Below, piece by piece: positions 35,076 through 50,000 of a stretch of DNA of 64,000 nucleotides. The stretch covers positions 17,586,001 through 17,650,000 of the forward strand of contig JARDYH010000003.1 in the NCBI GenBank assembly GCA_029215795.1, in the 5' to 3' direction. Source of the stretch: Anniella stebbinsi (Eukaryota > Chordata > Lepidosauria > Squamata > Anniellidae). The translations under genes and the position numbers were made by a program. Numbering within the stretch: the stretch's first letter is position 1; every line of letters starts with the position of its first letter. The notes beneath the pieces were generated by a model. That model did not search any database. It was not told the DNA's origin and saw only the letters and a program-made list of their open reading frames with translations.

Positions 35076-38000
35076 CGTTTGCAGACGCGCAGAGGGTATG
35101 CGGGGCTGCGCTCTATTGCATGTTCTTTCTTTGTCCATCCTCTTCGCTCCAATTTTTGTTTGCTGAGCTCCTTTTTCCTCTCCCTTGACTAAGCTTTCAA
35201 CTGCATCTACTAAAAATATAAGCCAAAAAACACACACCCCACCACGCGTTGCTTTTCCTTCCTTTTGCTAGAGGCTTCTTAAGACACAACGCTCAGTTGG
35301 TGCATATTAGCAGCTGCTTGCAGGTTTTACTTATTGGTGTGGATTTAGTCACGCCTCCTCCTTAAGGCATCCGGAGTTCCATTCTTACTCTCAGCAATGC
35401 ACGTGGCGGTTAGATAACATCCCTTCACTATTTTATGAGTGTCCCATTTTAATGCCCAACGCGAAAATGGAACCTCTGCAGGAAAGAGGATTTCGTCTGC
35501 TGGTCCGGAATGGATGCTTTTTTGGGGGGGGACAAGGCAGAGAGAGATGGGACGGGAGTAAAAACATGGGATAAGGTTGAATTGAAATCCAATTTGAAAA
35601 TGTCGTTCTAAATCTCTTCGGTCTGTCTGCTTTCAAATTTAGGTTTTATCGTTTTCTAACCAATTTCCTCCCCCCTTATCCTTCAAACATTACCTCTCCC
35701 TTCTCCAAAAGTTTAAGGGACAAAATCTTGGCGTAGTTTCACAGTTGGGGCTGCAGTTCTGTACGCTCTGATTTAACAGTCCTGTTAAAGTTGGGGTTCA
35801 GTAACAGGACTGACCTGCACAGTTGTCAGCTTTTTTATTTTTCTCTTCCTGGTAGGCGCTTGTGTGCCTAATAGTTTGACAAGCAGAAATTCTGCAGTTG
35901 AAACTTTTTCTTGCCGTTACAGCTACGTGTTTTGGGAGAAAACTTTGCCCCTTGTATTTTTCCAGATTGCACATCAAGTAAGGGTAAAGGAGCCCAACCT
36001 GGAAAAAAAGTTGGAGGAGGAGTTGCAAGTTCTGTTCCTGTTTGACTTTCTTTTTGTTGCTTTTAAAGAAGGGGAATATAAAAAGCAAGACTTGTTTTGC
36101 TATCTGAGCCTTGCTTGCTGATACACAAGCAAACAAACTACAACCTAAACATTCGCAAGAAAACACTTATTTAAAAAACTCATTCATTAAAAAGGGAAGG
36201 CATTCATCAGGAAAGAGAGATGCTAGAAATATTTGTGTCAGTTCTTCTATTGCCAATGTTCAAAGGTGATTGGGTTGTTTAGCTACCAAAACAGTACCAT
36301 CCCTGCTCAGAAAGGATTTGGGAGAGCCCTGGGGTTTGTGGAAGTACAAAAAAAAAATAGGCAGCATAATCCTGACAAGACGGGGGTATTTTTATGAGGA
36401 GATGAGGATGGAAAACCAGAAAATGAGGGGGAACTGGAATAGACCTGAGTATTGAGATGGTCGTCTTCACCGGCTGAAACAAAAGTACTCTGAACTTCAA
36501 CATTTTGATGCAGGTCCCACTTGTAAATATTTAAATTTGAAACAGATGAAGTAATGTTAAAGGGTGGACTCAAGAAGCCATTGGGGGAAAGGCAGGCAAA
36601 GTTTCTAGAAAGGTTTTTATGTGTACTTTATAGTCTTTGGGCCTCTTTCATTTTAATCCAGATTAAGAGTATGTGTACACATCCATTTTTTTAGACTTTT
36701 ATATGCAGGGCGATATCACGTCTGGCCAAACATCATATTGAGGGCCTCAAAGGAAAAAGGAAGAAATATCTGGTTTTCTCATGAGGAGAAATAGCAGCAT
36801 CTTTATTATGTTGGCTGGTTTATTTTAGTGAGGAAAGAGCCTGGGGAATCCATGGTATTTGTTTTTTTTTCTTTCTCTATGAGTGGTTTGAGGACAATTG
36901 TTTCTTCATAGGGTATGTAGTGTTTTTAGTATTGTACCAGAATGTCACCATTTTAAGTTGACAACTTAAAATTACGGTATAACATGCTAATAAATTTCTG
37001 TATATCCCAGTTGATGTTTTGTTGTTATCCGGCAAACTGGAGGCTTGGTGTGCAATAAATGGTGCTTCCATGCAGACAGTTCCCAGTGCTAGCAGTGAAA
37101 AAATATTGACTGGGTCCACACAATCATGGAGGGAAAATAAGTCACTATGGCTTTTTTCCATTGTACCCTCTCCCCTACCCCACATGCGGGTCATAACATC
37201 TGAAACCAGTGAAGGTGGGTGGGTGGGGTAGTTTACCCTAGAACAAGCCGTGTGTTTCAGGGTGGTTTGTGCAACTATTCGGCCAATACTCCATAAAGTG
37301 GAGAATGCCATAATATAGGCCACAGCTTATCATTTTGTTCCTTTTTAGAGTACTTCCAGACCAGTAGTGTAGTGGACTCAGAGCAAGGTCGACTCACTGG
37401 GACTTCTTGATTAAGAGGGTCAAAGATGTCATCTTCCACCTGCCTCAGGTTTAGCTGCAATCCTCACAGTAGCTGGAGGAAATGTTTTTTTCCCAGCACA
37501 ATATATTATTGTGAGCCATCCCCATTTAATGCTAAGTATTTTGGAGTGGCTCTGTCTCAAATAGGTAATTCAAATCTGTTAGTTTTATGAAAAATGTATA
37601 TAATATTCCTTCCCCCAGCCTGGTACCTTCCAGTTGTTTTGACCTCAACTCCTATAGGCTCAAATAGCATGGTCAATAGCCAGGAATAATGGGGGTTGTA
37701 GTCCAAAACATCTGGCAGGGACCAGTTTGGGGAAGGCTTTAATACACACGAACACACAACACACACGGATCAACACAGTTGCCTGCATTTTTGGTCTCGC
37801 CTTGAGGATGTGTCTATGGAGATTGTCATGATGAGCAACTGCGCTTCAAAATTTTCCACCACACCACTCTTCCAGACTAAGCTTTTATTGTGCCAATATT
37901 GCCCATCAGCTGAATTTTATGGGGAGTCCAGATATCACTGTCTTCCACTTACAAGCCGCCTGCATTTTCCCAGTGTTGCTTCTGTCTTTTTATTTCCACA

Positions 38001-41000
38001 AAAAAATCCATTAAGAGTGCAATCCTATGTTTAGACAGAAAAAAGTCCTACAATTCCCAACATTCCCAAGTCACCTATGATTTCTTCCCAGCTTTCTGTT
38101 ATAGTTTTATGTGTTAACAAAGTCAGGAATGAGGGCTACTTGCTCCCTAGCCCTGAAGCCAGTGGGGCAAACTTTGGCCTCATCTACACCAAACAGGATA
38201 TTGCACTGTGAAAGTGGCGTGAAAGCTGTATATAAAAGGCAGGAGCCACACTACTGTTTTATAGCGGTATTGAAGTGCGCTGACATCTGTTGGGGCCCAT
38301 TGACACATACCATATACCACTTTCATACCGCTATATCCTGCTTGGTGTGGCTCCTGCCTTTTATATACTGCTTTCATACTGCTTTCATAGTGCAATATCC
38401 TGCTTGGTGTAGATGAGGCCTATGCCACATAGCAAAGCCACTCCTACTATGCAGTCTGCTAGAACTGCAGGTGTCCTGAAATTTGGTAATGGTCATTCGT
38501 CACTGTCTAAGGATCAACCATGACTCCATCTTGCTTGCTGCAGGAGCTAGGGAGTACTCCTGTATAATCTGGCTAATTGCTCTGTACAGAGGGAAAGGGT
38601 GTTAAGAAGCAAGTGATATATGGCTTAACAAGTCATACAGTATTGAAAGAAAGATCTAGACAGCAAGATCAGGGAAGAAAGACAGAACAGGACAAGAGCA
38701 TGTAGTAACTTAACAATGCTACATTCTATTCCCCCCCCCCCTTTGCATCCAGTTTTTATTACTCAAAATATTTTTTTGTTCTTTGGCAGACCTTGTGGTG
38801 TCCCCAAGCCTCCTGTGTGTGGCTGGTACGATTTGGCTACATAAGGACTGGCACTCAATTAATTCTGTTCACTGTTAGCATATTTGATAACTTGTATTCA
38901 TTGTGGGCTGGAACAAGAAGCCAAGGCAAAGAACAGAAAGAGAGGAAAGGTTATAATGAGACCGGTGTTGTTCCATGTGAACCGAATGTGTGATCCACTC
39001 TTTCCTATGACTGCATGTTTTAGGGGGAAGATAAATCATGGTGGACAAGCAGTCTTCGAGGGAAACTCATCTGCTGTTACCAGTATTGTTAAGAAACCCC
39101 TGATAAATACCCTGGGGTTCCCTAAAAGCTTAGGAGAACCATTCAAAACCAGTGATGTAAACAATCCCCTCCCCTGCTTGGTCTTTTCTTACTATTTCCT
39201 TCCTGGTAGGGTAGTGGCTCTGGCTTTGCCTTTACACAAAGCACTTCCTATATGAGGCACACAGCAGAAATCCATATAACTGGCTGAAAATGTTGTTTTC
39301 CAGCAACATGATTTCCTCTCTGCGCTGGTAGTTGTTCTTCTCCAAATTAGCTGGTGTCCCAACACAAGGCAATCAGAAGCTGTGGATCAAATCACAGTGT
39401 CAGTGATTAGCAGTGACAAGGAGTCATTTAAACCGGCTCTGTGGCTATAGAAGCCGCTTCTCTCAAACAAGGTTTCCTTCTCCTGATTCTTCTGTCGCAT
39501 GAACATTGCAGCCTTTAGCCCTAATCCAGACATCCTCAATCAGATTGACTAGCAAATTGTTTGCTGTATAGCCAGATACCCTGAGGGGTAGAAATTCTTC
39601 AAGACGAGCAGTTCCAGCAAGCTGTTGACATCTCAAACATTTTGTTATGCTTGCCGCGTCTTGCTATTTCATTCTTTGATCTACAGGGGAGAAAGAGGGG
39701 AAAGCACCAATGTAGAAATGAAAGAAGAGAAAATCACTTCTGTGCATAAAATATATAGTTTGGGCAGCCGGAATATTGATTACAATCTTTGGCAGAGGGA
39801 CTGGCTGTTTTCATACAAAACGATAAGCCAGGATTCCTCAAAATCCTGGCTTACTGTTCTGTGTGAACGCCGCCACTGCTAAAACCATGCAGTGTTGTGT
39901 AGTTTCTAGGTGACTTGTTGGTGCCTGACAAAGATTGTAATAGAAACACTCTGGGCTGTATAAATTACAAGCAACAAAAATATTGCAGCGTATCTTCATC
40001 TAGCAAAAGTGCTCCTATTCCAGGTGCCAGCCACCATGTCCTTATCCAGGATATTGTCAGCTGTAAAGAGCTCATATTCCACGTACACCTTTTCCAATTT
40101 TCTTTTCCACCCAACACTCCGTATTCTTCCTTGGGGTTAACGATGGGTGTCAACCTTGTTTGTAATGCACATTTGTTTGATGCAACGGAGTTGGCTTAAT
40201 TAACTTTCAAATCAGCATTTCAGTCATTCATGGACAGTTCAAGGGTAGGCATTGTGGGACACCTGCCAACGGTCCACACACCAGCAAGGCCCTACTGATC
40301 AGAGCCCCTTCACCATCGCAATTTGCTTGTACACCTGCCTCTCACTCTGGCTCAGACAACTGTAGAGGTGAAAAGGAAGATCAGTAGATGCCACTGCCTA
40401 TTTGCTCTGTGGCTCTCTGTCTGTGAAGCAAGGAAGTGGTAGCAATGATGAGAAAGAGGATAAAGAAGAAGAAGAGCAGTAGGTGATAGTGGTGGTAAGA
40501 AGGTAGACTCAGTGAGTGAGGGGGCCCATTGACGGTGTCTTCACCAGGACCCCTCCATAACCTGGAGCCAGCACTATTTATGAATCTGCCCTATGCAGAC
40601 ATAATTCTTCAGCACAATTCCCCCCCTTGCCCCTGACTAGATAAGCCATGGTTAAAGATTGGCTGCAAACCAGGATGTGAAACCATGATATGAAGTACAG
40701 TGGTGTTCCTTAACTTTGTTTAAGCATTAAAATTTACAAGAGACTGATTAAGACTGTTCCTTCACCTTGCCAACCTTTTTGTTTTCAAGGTGACAGGTAG
40801 GTGCCATTGGTGTCTCCCTCTGCACACCTTCTGGGAGCAAGATGTTAATGTGGCAAACAAAGTCATAGGCTCAATTCGGACGACACGATAGTCAATGGTG
40901 GGTTGACTAACCCTAACCCTAGGGGGTACTCCCCACAGAACATGGTAATAAATAATCAACTGTAGTGTGGATGAGGATCAGCGCTGAGTTGACTATGGCA

Positions 41001-44000
41001 CCATTCGGATGACACAATAGTCAAAACAACTGATGATTGTTTCCCCCACACCAGTTGTTTATTGTGTCGTCCGAATTGAGCCATAGTTTCACTGCATTTA
41101 GAATTTTACTTGGAGCTAAAGCAATCAACCCTGGTAGCTATGGCTTATGTTTAAGCATTAGGTCTATACCAGGTCAGTGTGGTGACATTTGTCACACATG
41201 AAAATATAAGGATTGTGGAGGAAAGAATGAGCATGTGATAAGTTATACCAGTAAGACGTTTGAACAGGATTTCTGTCATTTAGTCTCCACCAGGACAAGT
41301 AACAGATGCTGTGAAGAAGGCTATTGATGTGGGATATCGTCACATAGATGGTGCCTATGTGTACCAAAATGAAGAAGAAGTTGGTAACGGAATCCAAGAG
41401 AAAATCAAGGCTGGGGTTATAAAGCGTGAGGATCTCTTTGTTGTCAGTAAGGTATTTATAATTACATTTTATACCTCATTTTCTGTTTTACCTTTTGCCC
41501 ATACGGGTTTTCAAAGTGGCTTACAAGATTTACATAATTCTAAATCTCTTGTGCATGATGTACCCTCTTGAATACCTCCAGAGGTGCAGTCACATAGAGA
41601 ACGTAATTTTTGAGGTGGAAGCGTGCACAACTACAAGTAGTTGCATGAACAACAGTACTAGAAGCCAATGCATTTTAAAATGGCAGCCAAATCTTACAAA
41701 TCAACAAAACATGGAGGCCCCAGAAGGCTTGGCAGACACGACTGACACAGACATTGGGCTAGAGTCAGCCCAATGGACTCGCTAGGAAGAACCATTCTGT
41801 AACAGCAGAGCTAACGCTAAAGAGCCTTGCTGACAGTGGTGGAACCTGAAGCAACTTATCCCCTGATGAGGGGGACTAAGGCTGGGCTCAAGAAGTGGAG
41901 TGTGACAAGTTTTCTTCTCATTATAGCAGTGTAATGTTTTCACTCTTAAAATTGGGGGCATGAGTCCCTTAATGGGCCTGTTTAGACAGTATACTAAGCC
42001 ACGGTTAGGCCGCTAACCCTTTTGCAGCGAATGGTTAGTGAGAATGTTCAAACCATGGTTTAAGTCATGGTTCACACGGCACGCTAAGCCATAATATTTC
42101 GCTCAAAAAGCTTAACCACCATGGCTTAGCGTGTCATCTGAATAGGGTCAGTGTATCGTTTGCTGTCCAAAGAGAGGATATGTTCCTTTACAACCTAGAA
42201 AGAGAGAAATCCTTACTTATTTGGCCTTTGGGCCCTGTAGTTAGCGACTCAGCCGGTGCAACGGTTCACAGTGGGACAAGTGCCTTGCTTTCACTACTCT
42301 GTGTCACAGGGATGCGTTTTATTTCTCATGTACTGTTTTTCATATGTTTTCTTAAAGTGGTTAAGGGGATCAATAAAAAATTGTACGTTTAAAAGGGTAA
42401 GCAACTGAGAGAGAACGTTTTTAAAAATCAGAAAATCCCGTGCATGTGCCCAGGTAACAGTTTAACTGTTCTGCATGCCCAGGTTACAATGGTGCTTCTG
42501 TCTTTTATTCTAACCATGGTTTCCAAACCATCTTCAAGGCCAGTCTCACACACAAAGTGTTGCCGGACATTTCCAGAGCATGAGTTACTGTGGCCAGGCT
42601 ATCTCTGTCTAGGAGAGCTGCACTAGCCTAAGCTGATGAAAGATTCTTGAGATCACTTCAGTCTTTAAAGATTAAACTGGATCTAATAACACCCCCAGGT
42701 TACAAACCTGATCCTTAAGGGAGAGCACAACCTTCAACCACAACAGGCCAAACACCATCTCCGTCTTCAATTTATTTGCCCTCATCCTGACCATTATTGA
42801 TCCCAGGCATACGTTGGCAAGCATATTTGTGGAAATGCTGTTGCTGTTGTTTTTAAATGGACTATTAATGTGGGGAGGGGAGGGGTTGCATCCAGATTTT
42901 TCAGATGCTTAAAATCCAGGCTGACTTTTCTCTGAAAGCCCAGGTGCACTTGCTGAATCATTGGCTTTTCTGAAATGTTTCTAGTTCAAGGGTGAACAGA
43001 AGGTAGATCTCCAGATATTTTTTACTTCAACTCCCAGAAGCTCCTGCCAGCATGGCCAATGGTCAAGAATGCTAGGAGTTGAAATCCAAAACATCTAGAG
43101 ATCTACTTTCTGCCCACCATGCTCTAGACTGTACATTATAAATCAAACACCAGACCTGCTCTTGGATAAATGGGGCTATTTCCTCCAGTTTATTTTTGAA
43201 ACTTTTTTGGGTGGGACAGTCGGGGGGGGGGACGACACACTTGTAGAATATGTTTCACCTGGTGAGTTAACCTCTCTGGCATGTGTGTGTGTATCCTCAC
43301 TTCCCCTCCTGCAGCTTTGGAGTACGTTCCATGCGAAACCCCTGGTGAAGGGTGCCTGTAAGGCAACTCTTGCAGCGCTGAAGTTGGACTACCTGGACCT
43401 CTATCTAATTCATTGGCCTGTGGGATTCAAGGTACTCAGAATGTTACAAAGCCCCTGTCCTTTCTTGACAAGGAACTTGATGGGTATTATATAGAGCAGG
43501 TTTTCCCAGCCTGGTGTCACCCAGATGTGTTGGACTACAAACACCCCTCATCTGCAGCCAGGATGGCCACTTCCCAGGCTGGGGAAGGCTGATACAGAAC
43601 GAAGCTGGGTTGATAGTACTAAGTCAGATGCCATGAGCTTATGGTAAAACAAAAGCAAAATCTACATGAAAATCAATAATCAAAAAAGCCAACATTAGTA
43701 TAAACGCAGTTCTTGAAATATGGAATAAAGTAAGATAATATCCTAATCCCAGTGTAGTAGTATTAACATTTGTGCATAGCAAGGAATTTAAGTTAAATGG
43801 TTTAGTGGACAAATTGTGAAATCAGCCACCTCAGTGGTTTTAGTACCTAAACTGAACCTTTCATAACTAGAAATAAGAATATAAACATAGTTAATAAATG
43901 AAAATTTATGAACTGCTGTTAAAAATTGATCCGCATGGAAAGTAATTTAAACAGTCATGGGACAATTACAATATCAGATAGATCCAGCAGTGTTAATTTT

Positions 44001-47000
44001 CCTGAATATAACCAAGAACTATTATAAAAATCATAGACCAATGTTGGAGGTGTGCTCAACCAAATGCAGATTTTTACCACATTTGTTGCACTTGTCCAAA
44101 AATAGTGTTAATTCATGAAAAGGCTAATGATACGATTTGATTTTAGGTTACATAATACCATCAAGCTCTCTTGTAATGTTGTTAGCTTATTATCAGCTCC
44201 TTCAGAGGGGAGTATGATTGGCGGACCCAGACCACTAGATTGTTTAGGGGCTGAACAACCCAGAGATTAGCCAATGGTTTGTTTTTGGGTTATCCTGTGG
44301 ATGGTTGTGGAGCACATAACTGCTCCACAATCTACGAAGGAGCCGATCATGGGTTGTGGGGTAAAAGGGGAAGAGGTAAGTGTGCTGCAGGGAGTGCCAC
44401 CTGTTCATGGACAACAACCTATCAGTTTTAAGCCAATGGGTTGTTCCATGTGAACAGGGCCATTGTATTACCACCAAACAATTACATATGGATGTACATA
44501 ATTTCACGGGATGTAGTCACGGCCACCAACTTGGATGGCTTTACGAGGGGGGGTTAGACAAGTTCACAGAGGATATCTATCTATGGCTACTACTCGTAAT
44601 GCCTGTCTATTACCTCCAGTCTGTCTTTCAATACCAGTTGCTGGAGGAGATGAGCATGGTGGTGCAGTTGGCTTGTTTCCTGCTTGTGGGTTTCTGTAGC
44701 GTCTGGTTGGACACTGTAGGAACAAAGTGCTGTACTTCAGCCTTTGGTATGATCCAGCAGGGTTCTTCTTGCGTTAATGCATAACAGGTTTGGATTACAT
44801 TGATATAGACTGAAATTGCTATTTGGGGGGGGGGGGAGTTAATTTTTTTTAAAAAAATAGATATATGGACTATCATTCCAGTGAAGGCCTGAGTAGACTG
44901 CTTCAGAGCATTCCTCAGCTTTACTTTTTCAGAGTCGTTTTTAAATCACAGTTGTTGGTATTTTAAGTTGATTTCATGCTAAGCCATAGAAGTCAATAGG
45001 CTTCTTCTTCCTCTACAGTCTTGACCTGCATTGTTTGAGTGAGAGTGTGAGGATGCATACAAATCTATGAAATTTCAGTGGTGAGCCTGCTGTGGAAGCA
45101 CATTCACCGTGCTTTGTTCAGATGTACTGGAACAAACTCTGGGAAATCTGGTTCTGTGTATTCAGAGCAGAAATGGGCTGTGCTCAGCACTGACTAGAAA
45201 CCAGTGATGTCACTAACCCCCTCCCCCTCCAATCAGTTCTTCGACATTTTAGAAAGCTGATTCTGCTCCCCTCCCAGCTGATTCACCTCCTCCTTCCCTG
45301 CTGCCCGGTGCTGGGAACAGCTGAGGAGCATGCCAGCTGGTATGGTACCATTCCCAGTGATGGTATCTCAGCCCATGGGTTTAAGCCTCCCCATCCCTGT
45401 ACACTGAGATGGGGTGGGGGAGGGTGGTTGTGGTTGTGGGGGCGGGAGGGAGGGAGGGAGCCCAGGCACCACTGCTGACATGCAGCCCCCAACCCAGAGC
45501 TATATGCTGCCTTTGCATGGTGGGTAGGAGGCAAAAAGGTAGCCCACCTCTGTGCTAAAGGTATAAAAAGGAAAGAATGGCTGCCTCTTCTGATGTTCAG
45601 GAGTCTGAACTTTTATAAAAGCTTCCGGACCTTATTAGTTCATAATGTCCATTAGCTTTGCTATCAGTGTCTGGGATAGCAGGGTATGAGGAGATCCTTT
45701 TAGAAGTAGCTGAGTGCAAAGTGCTACAATTTACACTTGGACCCCCATCCATGTTCACACCTGCATCGATTCAACTGCTAAAACGACTAGCATGTTAGTA
45801 GGTCAGTGGTGTTGCTTGGAAGTTGGAAGGATGGTGGTTCTTGACATGTTCTGGGAGGAAGAAGAAATGCTGCATAATTCAGTAGATGAGCAGGTGCTTT
45901 GCATGCAGAAGGTCCCAGGTTCAATCCCTGGCATCACTGGATAGGGAAGGGAAACACCCCAGTCTAAAACCCTGCAAAGCCATTGCCAGTCACTAGCAAT
46001 ACGGAGCTAGATGGGCCAGTGGTCTGATTCTGTTTAAGGCTCCTCCCTTTCATCATTAGGTCCCAGATTCAATCTCCGGCACTTTTCATTAAACTGCATT
46101 GGGTAGAAGGCCTGGGAAAGACCTGTTGTCTGACTCTATAAGACAACCTTCTCCAACTTGGTTCTCTTCTAGATGCTTTTGGATTACAGCAGCCATAATT
46201 CCTGACCATTGGCCATGCTGGCTGGGGAGGGTAGGAGTTGTAGTCCAGACATCTCGAGGGCGCTAGTTTGGAAGCGTCTAGATAAGGCAACGTCATACAT
46301 TTGGAACAATACCCACTGATGATCTTGCTTTGCATTGACAGGCGGGAGATGACCTGTTTCCTTCGGATGAACAAGGCATGATAATGCCCAGTAACACAAA
46401 TATTATAGACACCTGGGAGGTACGTTCAGCTGCAATTTAAAGATTTCTCCTTGATCTGTATTCTGCCTGCTGTAGCCTATTTGTGTGTGTGTTGTCAGAA
46501 AGAGAGAAATAGGGGGGGCACCTTTTAAGAGGCATAGCCCCATTTAAATATACAATTAAATTTATATTAGCCACCCTGGACCCTGAGTGATATAGTAAAA
46601 GATGACAATTGGGATTTATTTGTTTGTTACTTGGAAATTTGTTGTGGTATCACTTGCTCAGCTTAGGGTATGTTCATGCTAATCCTTATTAACCTGTTTA
46701 GCAACACAGGTCACATCCTAATACTGTACGTTCATTTGCTCATTTCCCTTTTACATCCCTTCTGCCATTCTTCCTTGGCAATAGTGTTGCTGTGACTCTG
46801 TTCCAAGGGAACACCAGGAAGAATATCAGCTGTTCATATGTCCACCCGTGTACGTGGGACTGTACCATTTCAGAATGCAAATGGGGGAATTACATGAGTG
46901 AATATTTCCTCCTGTTTGAAATTAATCACAGCCTTCTCTATGTAAACTACAATGTCAGGAAGAAAACATAAGTTAGAACCCTAGTTCCTCCTGGAATCCA

Positions 47001-50000
47001 TTTTAAAACATGGGTTGAGTCAAAAGGTAAGAGGCTGCCGTATCACCTTGTTGTTATGTCTAGATAGAGTCTTTAAGTGCTTCCCACATCGTCATCCTAC
47101 AGGTGAAACTAAAGCATGTCACAGAGAAGGGTGGCATTAATATGAGGGAATTTTGAAGCATGTAGGTCATCGTCATTGTCCCTTGTCCATCCCCCACCTG
47201 CATTCTAAAGTAGTGTAGGTCAAGAAGGACTGTACCATGTGATATTTCTGAACATCTCCCTAGTAGGGTATAAAAAGTCAGGATTTCTCAAGGCCAACTA
47301 GGTAAGACGTCAATGCAGTGAGATTGTTGTGCTAGTGTGTATATCATGTTTATGTATAATGTTTGGCCTTCGCTATGCCCTTAGGCAATGGAGGAGCTGG
47401 TGGATGCTGGACTGGTGAAAGCTATTGGGGTTTCCAATTTCAATCATGAGCAGATTGAGAGACTCTTGAATAAGCCTGGCTTGAAGTACAAGCCTGCAAA
47501 TTGCCAGGTAAGATGCCTAATGATATAAATTGGAGATGGGGACTATGGAAGGTAGATGCTTTTTACAACAGAGGATAGACATGGGTTTTTAAAGCCACTG
47601 TTAACTACACAGATGCCCAGACCTGTAGAGAACGTATGAATGCATGACTACCCTGCTTTTCTACCACTACATTGTATCATTTCCATAGCCATTTGCCAAT
47701 GATAAAAATCCACTTTGGTTGTAAGGCAACTCTGTTTTATTGAGTGCAATACAGCTGTATGGAGAGAGTCCTATAGACAAAGAACTGGCAGTGTGAAAAG
47801 CAGGTATATTTATATATAGTAGCATCTTAACCAGTTAGCAGTTGGCAAAATTCTTAAGCAAAACAAAGTTAGATCAAAGAAAACTTCTTCATTATACCTT
47901 AACAACAGTTCGCCCATAACTCTTCTAGCAATGTCAGATTGACCTGGATGGTCAGTCCTCCTTATCAAGCTAGCTCATTTGTCTCCTACTATATCAAAAA
48001 GGTCTTGACAGTTAGAAATTCCAATTAAGCATTTCCTTCCAATTAAGCAATTTCAGCATTACAGCTAGGGATGTGTATCGTATCGTTAAAATGTCCGATA
48101 ACAATACAATAAGATAAGGTTGTTATCGGACATCAGATTAACGATAATGATACGATAGAAAAATCTCCGATAAATATCCGATCTGAAAATTTTCAGCCCA
48201 ATTATATCGGATTTTTTTCGGATTACCAGACCGCCATATAAATAAACCTATAACTTCTGTATTTTCAAAGTTAGAGACATGAAACTTGGTCACAGTGCTT
48301 ACGGGGTATGCCTAAGTATGTGTATGAAATTTCAGAACAATCCCTCCAACCATGTATTTTATATGAATTTTTGAAAGATCTTGCACCTTTTTTGACAGAT
48401 CTCTGAATGCACGTGGTGAGCTGTCATTCTGAGCTGTCACAAATTAAACTATCTTTCAAAAATTCATATAAAATACACGGTTGGAGGATTGTTCTGAAAT
48501 TTCATACACATATTTAGGCATACCCCATAAGCACTGTGACCAAGTTTCAAGTTTCTAACTTTGAAAATACAGAAGTTATAGGCCTTTCTGTCTCAAAAAG
48601 CAACTCTATAGGGCAAAATAGGGATCGGAAATAAATATCGGATTTCCGATACGATTAACCTCCGATATAATCTGATCCAAATTTTTTTTTAAGTGACTTC
48701 CGATAACGATATGATACGATAATTTTGGGCGTGCACACCCCTAATTACAGCACATTCAGGCACATACATCATTCCAATCCCATCATGCAGTTCACTTGCA
48801 AAAACCAAACTACATACAGAGCAGATATGCCAAGGCTTGTGGCCTTGCTTTCTCACATTATACAGTTATAAAATGTTTTGCAATTCTTATTTATTTTGCT
48901 CTTTATTTAAAATATTTTTAAATTGCCCATCATCTTTGCAATGACAATGGAAGCATACAAGGGTATGATAAAAACTCATACCTTAATCAATAAAAACAAT
49001 TTTTAAAAAACCCATCATAATAAAACTTTAAAAAGCTACAAAAACAATGAAACAGGCAGATTGTACCAACCTTTTAAAAATCCCTGGGCAAGCAAAAATA
49101 TTTTGACCTGGTACTAAGGATGGATGGACTCAATTCTACCCAATCCCTGCGGACACCTGCCAGGCCCCAGCTGCTGCTTGCCCCACCTGGACCACTTGCC
49201 AAATCACCGTACGCCCAACAAGTGGGTCCAGCAGCCACCCATCCCTATAGTGACCCTCCATTTGCACAGAAATGGTGGCTTGGGGAGTTCCATACAAATA
49301 ATATTGTGCAAATGGCAACTGTAAAGAAGCTATTGACACAACATTGCAGGCATAAATGGAGTGGGTCCAGGGCAGCGAGTGGTTTGGTGAGCGGGAGCTG
49401 GGCGCAGCAGAGTCCGCTGAACTCCTGGACCCAGTCGGGTGCTCGCGACATCCCTTCCTGGCACCAAAAGGTTGCAGTGGAAGGGTATTCTGCAGTCGGG
49501 GGCCACAGCAAAGAAGGCGCTATCCCTTGTTGCATAATGAACTGGAAGTACTTGAAGAAAGAAACTCCCCTGATAATCTTAAAACACAGGCAGATCGATC
49601 TAGTGAGAGGCACTCCTTCATTTATTTGGGTCCCAAGCCGTTAGGGGCTTTAAAGGTAAGCACCAGCACCACAAATTGGGCTCTGGTATATTCCACCCGG
49701 CTACAGTAGTTGCGATTGTGGCTGCCACAATCATCACTAGCTGAAGCATCGTGAGTCCTCAAGGGCAGCCCCACATGCAACGTGTTACAGTAATCCAGTC
49801 GGATATTTTAAATCCTATTTTTTAAAAAATAAATAAAAATAATAACCAAATCAGGAAGGCTTCCCGCAACTGGATAACGCAAAGTCGTCAGGGAGGAATA
49901 TGCCCTTGTTGCGTCATTGCTAGCTTGGGGCAAGCTAATTCTGTTTGAGCAGGAGGTCAGGTTTAAATTGTGTGGAAAATGTGTCTTCTGTTTCTCTCGG

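Noticed and set aside
34764..35237. 157-codon minus-strand open frame over the AKR1B promoter
   Set aside because: A GC-rich CpG island gives long open frames by chance. It overlaps AKR1B exon 1, which is certain on the plus strand.
49120..49709. Overlapping 174- and 117-codon plus-strand frames
   Set aside because: Pro/Ala-rich, no recognisable domain, inside LINE-like 3' sequence in an intron.
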